Of a stretch of DNA of 64,000 bases, positions 52,941 through 63,949 are shown one piece after another. This DNA comes from Macrosoma leucophasiata. Taxonomy: Eukaryota > Arthropoda > Insecta > Lepidoptera > Hedylidae. Made by a program: the position numbers and the translations under genes. How positions within the stretch are numbered: the first letter of the stretch is position 1; each line of letters begins with the position of its first letter. The notes under the pieces are model-generated. The model ran no database searches and was not told the origin of the DNA. It saw nothing but the letters and a program-made list of their open reading frames with translations. Location of the stretch: NCBI GenBank assembly GCA_036365455.1, contig JAWQUS010000008.1, positions 21,001,501 through 21,065,500 on the forward strand, given 5' to 3'.

Positions 52941-53449
52941 CAATATTATTCATATTTCTCTGAACATCATCACCGAGAACAGGTTTACCATTGGGTTTCT
53001 ATAATAGCCAACGTGCGATGTCGGGGCGCATCGCTAGTATAGAGTAAATAAACCTTGAATGAGAGTCCGCCACAAAATTTCTTGGAAGAGGCTCGTTATA
53101 GAGAGCTAGCATTGCACTTTCGGTCGGGGAGGTAATTGATCTTATGAGACTAGGCTAATTAATATTCATGGAGCCTTTGTGACACACTCGGCTCAAAGCA
53201 GTAGATTTTTCAATAAGTTTCATAATGTTGGATCATTAGCGGATCATGGGTTCGTTCTATTAATAAACTTCACGCCTGTAACACCACGGAACGATAGGCA
53301 GATGTTTATAGGACGCTACTTATGTAAATACTACACGTCAAATGTTTCTTGATTTGATTCAGTGCATTCTGTAAGTTGATAGACAATCACTCGAAATTTT
53401 GTAACACCTACGTGAATATTTTAGACATCCAAATATCTTAGGAACATAA
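52941..53449. other. Unannotated stretch with a SINE-2 tail remnant
   Basis: CTTCACGCCTGTAACACCAC and GATAGGCAG at 53272-53315 are a decayed SINE-2 tail (minus). No gene recognised. Confidence 0.5.
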
Positions 53450-53878
53450 GTTATTGTTCACACTGATGAGCTCGAAAATCTGAGCTTGCGCAAAGACATC
53501 CGGAGTCTGTGCGTCTTTTATCGTCTCTACAGTGGTGAGCGGTCTGTTGAACTTTTCGACATGATGCCACCGTCTCTTTTCTTAAATCGCACTATCCGCC
53601 GAAGAGAGAAGTTCCATCCTCGCCGCCTGGACACTTGGCAGCATTCAACGGTGCGATTTTCACGTTCATTTCTGCCCAGGACGTGTAAATTGTGGAACAA
53701 ACTTTCCTCTGCGGTGTCCCCTCAGTGCTACAATATGGGGTCCTTCAAAAATGGCACCAAAAAAGTCCTTCAGGGCTGGCAGCGCAACTCCCCTGGTGTT
53801 GAAAATATTCTTCCATCACTTTCCATCAGGCCCCGTTTGCTTTTCTGTCAACCTTCGAACATAAAAAAAGATATGTAG
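53450..53878 (+). pseudogene. Jockey-like LINE reverse transcriptase C-terminal fragment
   Basis: A continuous frame from about 53450 to TAG at 53876-53878 encodes LRKDIRSLCVFYRLYSGERS, an F-D-M-M-P region and RFSRSFLPRTCKLWNKL. These are the conserved C-terminal landmarks I know from jockey-type elements: 'RRD..SLC.FYR.Y.GE' and 'RF..SFLPRT..LWN.LP'. The catalytic RT motif (xxDD) lies upstream and is absent. The start is not an initiator; the frame opens after a stop at 53447. The protein end is joined directly to a SINE-1 fragment. Confidence 0.78.
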
Positions 53879-53995
53879 CCACTTTTGAGGCCTAAACTGT
53901 TACGCCTCTGTACCTCTCTACCTCCTGAAATTACGGAGCCCTTGCCACCTGACCGGAACATGATGGTGCTGAAAACTAACCCTTGGAGGCTAGTA
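53878..53995 (-). repeat. SINE-1 middle fragment
   Basis: GCCACTTTTGAGGCCTAAAC, CTGTTACGCCTCTGTACC, CTTGCCACCTGACCGGAAC and ATGATGGTGCTGAAAAC, decayed and lacking both ends. Confidence 0.6.
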
Positions 53996-54058
53996 GTACT
54001 AAAACCGGTACACGCGACATGGCTCACATTGCCGGTTTTTCACTTGACTAATCTATAG

Positions 54059-54272
54059 TTGATTGATTCGATCTATTTGACCTACCATGATCAAATAGGT
54101 CGAGTTCTGTCTGATGGTGGGGTCAAAAGTCTTAGGAATCGACGTGCATGTATGAAGAGAATGAAGGTAGACGAGGCACGTGAGGTATGTCAGGACTGGG
54201 ATATCTGGCGCTTTACACTCTCTACCTACCCCGTTAGGGACCTGGCGTGAAGATACATACATACATACTAAT
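54059..54272 (+). pseudogene. RTE-like LINE ORF C-terminus and 3' end
   Basis: The frame encodes GRVLSDGGVKSLRNRRACMK, VDEAREVCQDWDIWR and a terminal YPVRDLA before TGA 54248-54250. It is followed at once by AGATACATACATACATAC. Similar ends with the same terminal residues occur at 32383 and, reversed, at 14301. Non-LTR origin is clear; assignment to RTE rests on the very short 3' UTR and (CATA)n tail. Confidence 0.65.
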
Positions 54273-54589
54273 CTATAGTGTTACGTACTCGTAAGAACGA
54301 TACCATAATATCGTTTTTCTAAGAAACGCTGCTGTAAATATTCAGAGACGTTACAAGTACAAATGACATGGCACATGGCTAATGCTTTTATTGTGATGGT
54401 AATAGATGCATTTTAAGCGATCCTAATTTTTACGAAACGACCCTACGGGCTTTCCGAGAGATTAACCACCGACGATGTTAATGTTATTAACATACAGAGA
54501 TGGATTTTTTGAATTGAAGTTACACAGTATGTTCATATATTTCATACAATTAATTACTCGTGGTAGAGTTGCAGATGTAGGTGATAGAT

Positions 54590-54735
54590 AGTTGTTGTTA
54601 GGAAATTACGGGGCCGTTAATTGCCACCTGACCAAAATCCGATAGCGCTAAACACTACCATTTGGCGACAAGTTAAGTAATGCGTTGGTGCATGAGCCTA
54701 CACCTACGAATTCCGTCCCTGGAGCTCTACTAAAA
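54590..54735 (-). repeat. SINE-1 5' half, decayed
   Basis: GGAAATTACGGGGCCGTTAA, TAAACACTACCATTTGGCG and CCGTCCCTGGAGCTCTAC. A small plus-strand GTGGTAGAGTTGCAG lies just upstream at 54561. Confidence 0.65.
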
Positions 54736-55440
54736 CATCACTTTGTCGACTTTGTGATGTTTAAATTTTATCAAAAAAAATGGAATTAAAAGTAGGGATT
54801 TCAAATGGAAAAATGATGATTTAAAATCATAACAAATAATTATTTTAGTTCAAAATTACCTTCGCGAGATACATCGGAAAAACTAGTTTTATTTAAAAAA
54901 TTAATCCTTCTATATTTAAAACTGTCTTAATACCTTTTGAAGCTCAGAAAAAAGCAGTAGTATAATTTTCAAATCTAGTAAAATTACGTCATGAACACCG
55001 ATCGTAGTCTAAAAAAAATTAAATAAACAAATTGTGAGTCAAAGTAAAGCGTGCCTTTCATGACATTCTTTCAAAATCGGGACCACCTAATACGCTTCTA
55101 TTTTGCATATTTCATCAATTGCCATTGTCCTGTGTCCTTTCCACTAACGATATACAAATAAGTATGGGGCTGGGTTTATTAAGACCCCGTCTCACTTTGA
55201 CGGGTTGGCGCATCTTTATAAATTTTAATCGGGCATTGTAAACGTCTGTTGTGTGTAAAACTAGTATTATTTTATTTAATATTCTAGCCTTTAATGTTCC
55301 TTGGCGGGTTCTGTAAGCTCTGTTAAAAAGTATTTTCTATTCTATGATTTTGTTTTGTGAATGTGTAATGTGGATACTTATTCGAATACGGGTTTTAATT
55401 GCGGACACGGATCATAACATTCTACCTCGATCGGTGTCTT
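54736..55440. other. Unannotated stretch
   Basis: A+T-rich; no gene or repeat recognised. Confidence 0.4.
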
Positions 55441-55709
55441 ATTTTTTTTTATTTAATGGAAGTGGAAAACTAGCTTGCAGTTCACATAGTTAAGTGATGA
55501 CTGCAGCCTATAGACACCTACACAAAGACCAAGGTCAAATGCAGATGCCTTACTACTCCTGAGGCCTAAGGTGGTATGCCTCTGTGCCGGAAATTACAGG
55601 GCCGTATATATTACCACCTAACCGGAACACGATAGAGCCAAACACTACCATTTAGCGACAAGTATATTAGGTAATGCGGTGGTGCCTACGCTCCGTCACT
55701 GGAGTTCTG
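55441..55709 (-). repeat. SINE-1 copy, subfamily 1A, near full length
   Basis: T-run, AATGGAAGTGGAAAACTAGC, GTTAAGTGATGACTGCAGCC, TGTGCCGGAAATTACAGGGC to TCCGTCACTGGAGTTC. Confidence 0.87.
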
Positions 55710-55962
55710 GATTGTGTTCGTTTCGCCACTACGAAAATCATATAATTGTATAGCAAAAAGTTATGAATAGTGGATGATTTTTCACCTTACGGTAGCAAAA
55801 CGGCCAAACCATGTATTTTGACTAAAGTGAAGTGTAGTTTGTCAACTTAGAGCGTGTAGAGTTAGAAACTTGGCTCTACAACAGATCTGATTACTTTTTG
55901 ACACTGCGAGTAATATGGTCTCGTCTGGGCATCATTTTACAGGGAACGGTTTTTGGTGCGAT

Positions 55963-56105
55963 ATTTATTTATTTTACTCTTTATTGACACAATTATATTA
56001 CATATACTTATACACTTTCTCCCAGTTAACTGTGGGCCGCCTAGAGAGTTAAATGAGCAGCACTACAATTAAAATGGTGTGGAAATTCACACAAAGGTTT
56101 ACATA
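55963..56105 (-). repeat. LINE 3'-end fragment
   Basis: GATATTTATTTATTTTACTC and TTTATTGACACAATTATATT read on the minus strand as a LINE tail ending AAATAAATAAATATC. TTACATATATAAAAAAAAAAG bounds the other side. Confidence 0.45.
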
Positions 56106-56941
56106 TATAAAAAAAAAAGTACCTATTACATTGAATACACGTAAAGGTAATTTTGTTGTTTATAAAGAATAACAAATAATAAAATAATAATATAATAAAA
56201 TAATCTTAATTTCGAACATGTCTGCACACCAGATGCATTCTGCTGTTTGACGAATGGGTAGATGAATACATGTTGGTATTTGGTATTCTTACTTGTTCAC
56301 ACATCATTTATAAGTCAAGAGGCATAGCGTCCATGCCACTAACTCTTACATTTTCCCGGTAATCCATGGCTTTTATCCAACAGCAAGTGAAACATGTTTC
56401 ATTTTGTGAGAATACAATAGTGAACATCGATGTACACTGCTGCATACCATCGATATTATTCTCAATGTTATTTTCAGTCACATACGGTTTAACCTTGAAT
56501 GGTGCAAATAATTATGTAGCCTAGTCAAGTCTAGAAAGTATAACTACTTATAATTATTGATTTTATTACCACTACCACTACCACTATATTTTTAATATCG
56601 ATATTTTGATGAAAGGGTTTATTTGGAATTGGTTTCTAACTAACTCTTTTGAAGGGTCGTTGTACAAAATAAGTGCCTAGAGTAATACAATATCTTATAA
56701 TAGTAGTTCAATAGGTATAAATTATATATAATCATAAATATAACTACGATAAGAAAAACCGACATCAAAACTGCAAAGTAAAAAATAATAAAGATTTAAT
56801 TGTAATTATATACTACCTATTATTTATATGTGCTATTTACTAATAGGTTTGAAGTCGGTGCCAATCATTATGTTGATTCATTAATATTTATCTAAACCAT
56901 GTTTGCATCCCAATAGTAATCTACTTATAAAATAGGAGGCA
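56106..56941. other. Unannotated stretch
   Basis: A+T-rich; a three-unit TACCAC repeat at about 56568-56585. No gene recognised. Confidence 0.4.
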
Positions 56942-57121
56942 CTAGCTGCCTCCACATACTTCGTTTCGCCTTAGAGGTATAAAAAAACATAATCGAAAAA
57001 TTTAGGTATATAGAAAATAGACTACAACCGCTCATACCTACCAAATATACACACAACATTTCATAATATTCGGTCCAGCCGTTTCGGAGGAGTATTTCTG
57101 TGACAGGAGAATTTTATATAG
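56942..57121 (-). mobile_element. Helitron-like element, 30374 family, short full-length
   Basis: The left CTAGCTGCCTCCACATAC is the reversed terminus. TTTCGGAGGAGTATTTCTGTG and AGAATTTTATATAGG give the start on the minus strand (TATAAAATTCTCC). Only 180 bp. Confidence 0.62.
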
Positions 57122-57424
57122 GTGTATTAGAAGATATAGGTATATGCACATTGATGCTAACTCTATGCGAAAACCAGCGTAAATCAAGTGGGATTTAAAC
57201 AAGACAATGTATCTATACGCTCTACGTGGTTGAAATATCAATATCTAAAGAAAAAATGTCACATGCGAAATACCTACATATTGTCAGATATCGGTAACTA
57301 AAACATGTCGGTTGATATTGGCAAAGGGTATGGAAAGTTTGTACAATGAAATGCGGCTACTCTTAATTTAAAAATAGAAGTACCTAATAACCAGCAATAT
57401 ATCATATTAATCATATGGTTACTT

Positions 57425-57592
57425 CACGCATGTCTTCTTCGAAGCAGTGGAAACCCATGATTCTACAGTTACTGATGATTTTTTCCCATGTGCGAGCAAG
57501 TCTATAGACATTGCCTGGGTCATTACGAACTGGTGAACTGCCAAAAATGTATCCCGGTTCGGAGATGATTGAACCCAGGGCTCCAGTTGTTT
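57425..57592 (-). other. Coding-like block, possible exon or pseudo-exon
   Basis: On the minus strand, after TAG|CAG at about 57593, a 56-codon frame is open with a balanced composition. It contains GALGSIISEPGYIFGSSPVR, NVYRLARTWEKIISNC and MGFHCFEEDMREV, and ends near GAA|GTAACC, a weak donor. The pyrimidine tract before the acceptor is poor. I recognise no family. It could be an exon of an unknown gene, a retroelement remnant or chance. Confidence 0.3.
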
Positions 57593-57663
57593 TGGTCTGC
57601 TACCACCACGATGGCAAGCAGATGTTTCCATCCAACGTCATTTACATTTTGTCAAATGACCCG

Positions 57664-57712
57664 CTTAGGTACATGTGCCTACGCCCTTGAGCTGCGACTA
57701 TAGAACTCAACC
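57664..57712 (-). repeat. SINE-1 5'-end fragment
   Basis: GTACATGTGCCTACGCCCTTG and GACTATAGAACTCAACCA, decayed. Confidence 0.4.
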
Positions 57713-59236
57713 AAATCAAATAAATCAATATTTTATATATCATGATATTTTCAAACCGCAAAGAATAAAACCCATGTACAAATTGCATGGCATGTTGTCT
57801 CCCGTACCATTAATCTTTGTTCCCCGGTTGGGCATGTATATAAGCAATAATTTCCTCACGGCAATCAATCCTACAAAGTTCGCTATAACTGCCCTAGTTA
57901 AGTCAAAGTACACTCGCGAGCGACTAAAGAAGTGGCCTGCTCACGTAAAACGTCGGGGACAATTTGGTAATAAGGGGCACCCTGTGCCTGGTGCAACCCG
58001 TAGACTACTTATAACAGTTTAATTTATTTGACGATCCGCCTTGCTTGGTCCCTATTACCGTAGCGACATGGATCTAGTTAATTTTTCTATTTGGATGCGC
58101 CAGTTGTAAGTTTGAAACGGTTATTGCAGTATTTAAAATTCGTTTAGAACGATATTAAATGTCTGTTGTCGTTTAAGGCATGAACATAGTTTATTTAACT
58201 AGTTTTTTTAATCGTCGTCCTTCATGAAGTTCGGTTCGAGGTACGCAGTTGAACCACGTGAACTCACTCTGTTGTTTTTCCAGACAATAAAGTTGTGTTC
58301 AATAGTGTTCTTGGTGTCATAATAAAATGCTTATTTTTTATTGGCATTTCTTACGCCATTTTTTATATTTGACCATTTGATAGGCTGTGTGTAAAAGAAT
58401 CCTGTTAACCATATGCGTATAGAAAATAAATTTATAATAGTACATACGCTTTTTTACGAGTACATAAATAGGTAAATAGTTGATTTGTGATTTTGATGTT
58501 GAATAATTAGCGAAATGACAAAACAGATATAACATATGCGAATGTTTCAAAATTATGTCTTAGTTTTCACTAAAGTACGTTTTCAGCGTAGATACATCGT
58601 TTTGTAATTTTATGGACAATTTTCATTTCTGTATGCAAAATCCCACACGTCATAAAATATAAATATGTGTGCGTGCGTAAAAATGTCACGTCCAAATGAC
58701 TTCACACATCCAAGATGTCGTGCTTTTCCTAAAACATGTCTAACCTTGGCATAATAATTTCGTATGTTTGTTTGTTGTTATCGTTAAATCGATTAAATTG
58801 AAATTTATGGATTACATTTTTAAGGCGACACTGATTGTACCTACCTACCTACTTACTTATATTGCTGTTTTTAAATAACGCAAAAGAATACGCACTTGGT
58901 CGATTATCATAGATTCAACGTAGTCAAAGTAGTGTATTCACTTTACAAAGCATCTTTTCATCAAAGGATGTTAACTCGTTCGGAAATAAAATAAAATCTT
59001 CGATGAACCTCAATAGGTATTGTTTACCTTACATTTTTTTTAATACAAGCTGTCCCGGCAGATCTTGTTCTGTCCGTTTCTCTAAAACACTCTACATTGT
59101 TTTTTTTTTTATATTAATAGCTGCCACGACAGATTTCGTTCTGTCTATATGTATGTCCGTATTCACCTGTCGCAGTCTTATATAAAATAATATTGAACAT
59201 GGTACACATAAGTACTAGATAGCATGGTTCCAGTTT
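57713..59236. other. Unannotated stretch
   Basis: The plus frame 57675-58022 (115 codons) begins in the SINE fragment and has no motif; its C-terminal half is Lys/Arg-rich. (CCTA)n at 58838-58850. No gene assigned. Confidence 0.4.
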
Positions 59237-59860
59237 TTAGGGTTCCGTAGTAAACAAGGAACCCTTATAGTTTCGCCATGTCCATCTGTCTGTCTGTCTG
59301 TCTGTCTGTCTGTCCGTTCGCGGTTTAGCGCAAAAACTATTGGTACTAGAGACTTGAAATTTGTCACAAGTATACACCTTAATTACACCGACAAAGTGAT
59401 AGAATAAACAACAACAATGAAAAATAAAATTATTTAGGGTACCTCCCCTACATGTAACGCGCGGATTATTTTTTTATTTTTCATTTTCTATATAGTGTGG
59501 GATATCGCTGGATAGGTCTTTCAAAAATGTTAGGGATGTCTTAATATAATCTTGTGATTTATTTAACTGCCAATTTTCGTTAGAGTCAAGTGTCCCCCCC
59601 TCTACCAACTAAACGGTTACTGTTAGAAATTCAAACGTAACAGCAATAGTATCTACATATAACGAAATAAAAATGAAAACTATCACACCTAAGTTGGCTT
59701 TACAAGTTTGCGAGTAATAGTCGACCAAATGTAATTCTCGATATTATTGAACAATTCCATAGAAAAAAAATATTAATTTTTTTCATAACATAAATCATGC
59801 CTAAAAACTACGGTACCCTACACTGCGCGTGGTCCGACGTCCGCACTTGACCGGTTTTTT
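59237..59860 (-). repeat. GACA-associated dispersed repeat, longest copy (about 620 bp)
   Basis: TTTAGGGTTCCGTAGTAAAC opens it, (TGTC)n lies at 59285-59317 and GACGTCCGCACTTGACCGG closes it. The minus strand therefore runs CCGGTCAAGTGCGGACG to CGGAACCCTAAA, and both termini are present. Interior A+T-rich; no coding capacity. Confidence 0.8.
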
Positions 59861-59867
59861 TTATACA

Positions 59868-59955
59868 ATTACCTGCACTTTCCACATCGGTTTAGCCGTT
59901 CTCGAGTTTTACGCTTAGCAACACATTTAGCGATTCATTATCATAATTATAAAAC
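59868..59955 (-). mobile_element. Helitron-like 5'-end fragment, 8205 family
   Basis: CACATCGGTTTAGCCGTTCTC, GAGTTTTACGCTTAGCAACAC, TTAGCGATTCATTATC. The CTAG-side half is missing, probably replaced by the preceding repeat. Confidence 0.5.
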
Positions 59956-60480
59956 CTATATTTATCGGACAATATGCTTTCAGACAAATCGCCAATAATG
60001 TCAACAACTTATAAAAATATATCTTTATTGCTAAACTGCATTAAATACACTTCGGTGCGACATAGTGCACATCAGCACAAAATGTTGTTCGCCACTCAAA
60101 CTGAGAGCTCTTCTATTGTGCCTATCATTATGGTAATAAGTTAACAAATAGCGCCCTTTAGTTGGCAGTTGTTGTATGTTAATTGTTTATCCCTTTATAA
60201 TCGTTTACGTTTAGTCTGTTGGCTTAGATATGTCAAAAGTAACATCAATAGTGGTATAGTTTACTTCATGAATAATATGTAAGTAAATGAACAGTGGCTG
60301 CTTATATTTATCTGGGTTTACGTAAAAATTATCAACTCGGTATATAATATATGAAACAGGTTAGTACCTAAGTATAAAATAATTTGTATCTTAACGATAT
60401 GTTACGAGGCAGGCGGAGATAGGGCGCCTATATAGGTAATATTATATACTTCAACGTTTTTTTTTTTTTATTTTTTTATT
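59956..60480. other. Unannotated stretch
   Basis: No gene or repeat recognised; T-rich tract at 60460-60483 leads into the SINE tail. Confidence 0.4.
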
Positions 60481-60757
60481 TTATTGAAGTGGCAAACAAG
60501 CATGCAGTTCACATCGATGTTAAGTGATGACTGCAGCCTATAGACACCCACATGAAGGCCAAGGCCAAAATGCAGATGCGTTACCACCCCTGAGGCCTAA
60601 GGTGTTTTGCCTCTGTGCCGGAAATTACAGGGCCGTACATTACCACCTGACCGGAACACGATAGTGCTGAACACTACCATTTAGCGGCAAGTAAATTAGG
60701 TAATGCGGTGGTGCCTACGCCCGCGAGCTCCGTCACTGGAGCTCTACCACCAGTGAA
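60481..60757 (-). repeat. SINE-1 copy, subfamily 1A, full length
   Basis: TTATTGAAGTGGCAAACAAGC to GGAGCTCTACCACCAGT with every landmark intact; one of the least diverged copies. Confidence 0.9.
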
Positions 60758-60802
60758 ACTGAGAAACTGAGAGAAGTCTCAGATTCAATAAAAATCATTT
60801 TA

Positions 60803-60850
60803 GGCTCACGTTTATAAGAGAATAACTTCATTCTCTTACAAACGTGAGCT
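60803..60850. other. Tight hairpin, 21-bp stem and 6-nt loop
   Basis: GGCTCACGTTTATAAGAGAAT pairs with ATTCTCTTACAAACGTGAGCT (one mismatch and a terminal wobble) around AACTTC. No repeat family recognised. Confidence 0.65.
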
Positions 60851-62233
60851 ACCTATATATTAGATTAGGCACTAAAGAGCAAGTTTGTGGACTTCCAAAA
60901 ATATTTCAAATTAACCTTTATTACCATACAAATGGCACTGACTTTACCATACCATGATACGAAAAAAAAACATTTATTGGGAACACCACTGATTGTGGTC
61001 CAGAAGACATTATGCTAACTTATTTTTAAATATCGAATACATTCACATATTGGTAGCTTTTACATTTCCATAACGCACGAAAGAAAATAATACCTACCTA
61101 TATAGGGAATTCTTTTCTTTCGTGTGCAAGCACTTAAATTAAGGATTGGTTTTATCAGCAATCTATACATTGTCTTTAAAAACGTAATTGTATTATTTAG
61201 ATTTAGCATTGTCATCTACTTTATTTTTATAATTCATGGTAGGTACCACTACTACAAGTTTGACTGGTGGAGAATGCACTGTAACGTTATGTCCGTATGT
61301 TTACTTTAATAAATTTTCATCTGATTTAGTTTATCTGTGTAAATATAGCAAAGCAAACTTGAGATAAAACTCTACCGTAGTAAAATAAGAATCTACCGTA
61401 GTGAAATAGAAAATAAGAATTCTTATTTTACTATGACTCTACACAGCGCCCGCGTTCTACGTATGTACACCTGTGTCTTCAAGAGTTTTGAAAGCTTTTA
61501 ATAAATTTTATTATATGGCGCGATCGACGGCACAATTTCGTTTGAGGTCGACCTTTTACTGTCTCCATGTACATCATACATCATAGCTCACATATTCATG
61601 CGAGTGTTTTGAAACAAGAGATATTAATATATCTCAAAATGTGCCTACGCTTAAAAATATTCAGACTGCCAGAAGTCTTAAAAGCCCTAAGTCAGTCCCG
61701 TCTCTTATAATCTACTCTTTGTAGGTAAAGGTCGGGACTGACATACAAAAATCTAATTTAAGAATAGTAGGTATACCTACATACGTATACGTGCTTTATT
61801 CATACTACCCATGGGCGTGACAGGCACTTTCCTATACAAAATGTTTTTTTTTTATTTCATACTGACGATGAATGAGTTGTAAATGTTCAAAATTGTAAAT
61901 ATCTTAAATTGATTAAAATTATAAGAATAAAAATATGAATTTAGTTAATACGTACTAATTCGAGATAAATCTGTAATACAAAGTGGAATAGGTAAATGAA
62001 TTTATAATTCATTAAAAATACATTCCTGCCCGGCCCTAGTCTGTTGCGGCCTAAATTATTCGCACCTTGCGTCACTTTGAATAATAAGCATAGTTGTCTA
62101 TAAACATTTGAATAATAAACCGTTGCTTGCAATTGAAGGACAATAGCATTCTTGCAAATTTACACGTAGGTACCTACGCCTAGCACTTGTCACTTACACT
62201 ACACTATCTTTCTAATAATGTTGGTGCTAATTT
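60851..62233. other. Unannotated stretch with a small palindrome
   Basis: AAAATAAGAATTCTTATTTT (61411-61430) is a perfect 20-bp palindrome beside two copies of CTACCGTAGT. No gene recognised. Confidence 0.45.
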
Positions 62234-62525
62234 TACTGGTGGTAGAGTTCCAGTGACGGAGCTCGCGGGCGTAGGCACCACCGCATTACCTAAAATACTT
62301 GCCGCTAAACGGTAGTGTTCAGCACTATCGTGTTCCGGTCAGGTGGTAATGTACGGCCCTGTAATTTCAGGCACAGAGGCATATCACCTAATGCCTCAGG
62401 AGTGGCAGCGCATCTGCATTTTGACCTCTGGTCATTGTGTGGGTGTCTATAGGCTGCAGTCATCACTTAACATCAATGTGAACTGCATGCTTGTATGCCA
62501 CTTTTATTACATAAAAAAAAAAAAT
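62234..62525 (+). repeat. SINE-1 copy, subfamily 1A, full length
   Basis: TTACTGGTGGTAGAGTTCCAG to TATGCCACTTTTATTACAT plus A13. Long poly-A and low divergence suggest a young insertion. Confidence 0.9.
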
Positions 62526-62649
62526 TGCATAACACGTGACTACCAGTAGGTACAGACTACGAATAAATTGAGAAGAAATGTAACTCTCTTCCACACTCTA
62601 TGCCAGTTCTTTTAACACAATTCAAAGTTATGTTAATGTACCTATATTG

Positions 62650-62796
62650 TCCCCGAAATAACTATTACAAAGACATAACAACCTAGGTCTCAGAAATATC
62701 AACGCATTTTGATCTCTGGTTTTTGTGCAGGTGTCTCTAGGTTACAGTCATCAATGTGAGCTGCATGTTGCCACCTTACTTACATAAAAAAAAAAC
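62650..62796 (+). repeat. SINE-1 3' half, subfamily 1B
   Basis: CCGAAATAACTATTACAAAG, ACATAACAACCTAGGTCTC to CATGTTGCCACCTTACTTAC plus A10; 125 bp from the 1A copy in the same orientation. Confidence 0.72.
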
Positions 62797-62930
62797 ATTT
62801 TAGATTTGTTTTGCAACCAACAGAAAAATGACAAATTATTCCATTTTATCATGCACTAATGAGAGCGGAAGAGCGATAGCATTGCTACGTTTTGTAAACT
62901 AGAATTACATGGAATTGACCCATTCGCTCC

Positions 62931-63259
62931 ATAGAGCAAACACGGGCCACCGGTCGCGGCGGACCGGAGGGGAGTAGCCATAGCGTTTATTACCAATGCA
63001 AAACAGTCTGTCATTTTTTTAGGGGTAAATACGTGTGACACACACTCACACTACAAAAATCGTCTATTACTACTAAAACTCTCATCATGACTTTAACAAA
63101 ATACATAAACAATTTCACGCACACATTTAAACATTCGGGCAACAGGCATAGGACCATTTGGTCTTGTACTTTGACAGAGGAGAAAGCTATGGATAATATA
63201 AAAGCAGATATGGCTACTCCCCTTCGGTCCGCCGCGGCCGGTGGGCCGAGTTGCTCTAT
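62931..63259. mobile_element. Foldback with ~52-bp inverted arms and 226-bp loop
   Basis: The left arm 62931-62982 contains GGCGGACCGGAGGGGAGTAG and ATAGAGCAA. The right arm 63209-63259 is the complement with about eight differences (CTACTCCCCTTCGGTCCGCC). Both arms are GC-rich and encode the same chance peptide MATPLRSAA on opposite sides. The loop has no recognised sequence. Confidence 0.7.
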
Positions 63260-63860
63260 GATTTGCTCGAATACAATATAACACACACATAGTGCATTCA
63301 ATCTATAGGAAGGTTGGACTATATTTAGACCTAAAAATAGACCTTTTATTTTCATACCATCTGTAATTGTGTACAGATTTATAAAATATGGTATTTTGTC
63401 AATCAATGTCTGTTTTAATCCGAATACCTATAACTTTTACGAGTATCTACGATCGTAGATACGTGATACAGCCAATTCAATAAAAGTTAAAATAATAACA
63501 TAGTACCAATATTCAAAACCAGATACATAATCTCATCACTATAAGTGAAAAGTGAAGTGTAGGATGTATATCCTGGATCTTAAGTTTTACGACCATATCT
63601 CTACAAATTTCAAAAGTACCTATAACGTTGTAAGTATTTCTCTTTGAGGTTAAATATGTTTTCTATTATTTTTCATATTATAATGATAGAAATATTAAAA
63701 ATATAGATAGAATATTATAATATTAACTGTTTTTTTTAATATAGCCCGTACCTACTGAACCACAGTATAAACAAATAAAGTCAAATCCACGATTAGTCTA
63801 TTCCTTGATCCAAACACTGCTGAGTATTTTCTGTCAATAAGTATGATTATTATATTGCAG
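63260..63860. other. Unannotated stretch leading to a splice acceptor
   Basis: A+T-rich with a T-rich tract at 63731-63740 and the acceptor TTATTATATTGCAG ending at 63860. Otherwise no repeat recognised. Confidence 0.4.
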
Positions 63861-63949
63861 AAAAAAAAATTGTCATTTCCGTATTAACTCCTAAATCTGA
63901 CGAGGACATCATAGAGAAATCGAAAGAAACCCTTAAATTTTTACCCTAA
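63861..63949 (+). CDS. Candidate last exon of the signal-peptide gene
   Basis: After TATTATATTGCAG, the frame demanded by the phase-1 donor at 44212 is open. The split codon C|AA gives Gln, followed by KKIVISVLTPKSDED and IIEKSKETLKFLP, then TAA 63947-63949. The other two frames hit stops within 8-14 codons. Joined to exon 1 this predicts a 55-residue secreted, lysine-rich small protein. The A9 run at its start is a possible indel site. Alternatives: the exon belongs to another gene, or the stop is artefactual and coding continues past the window. No homologue recognised. Confidence 0.33.

Noticed and set aside
63011..63406. 131-codon minus-strand ORF
   Set aside because: It crosses the right arm and loop of the foldback and has no motif; the shared MATPLRSAA peptide reflects the inverted repeat.
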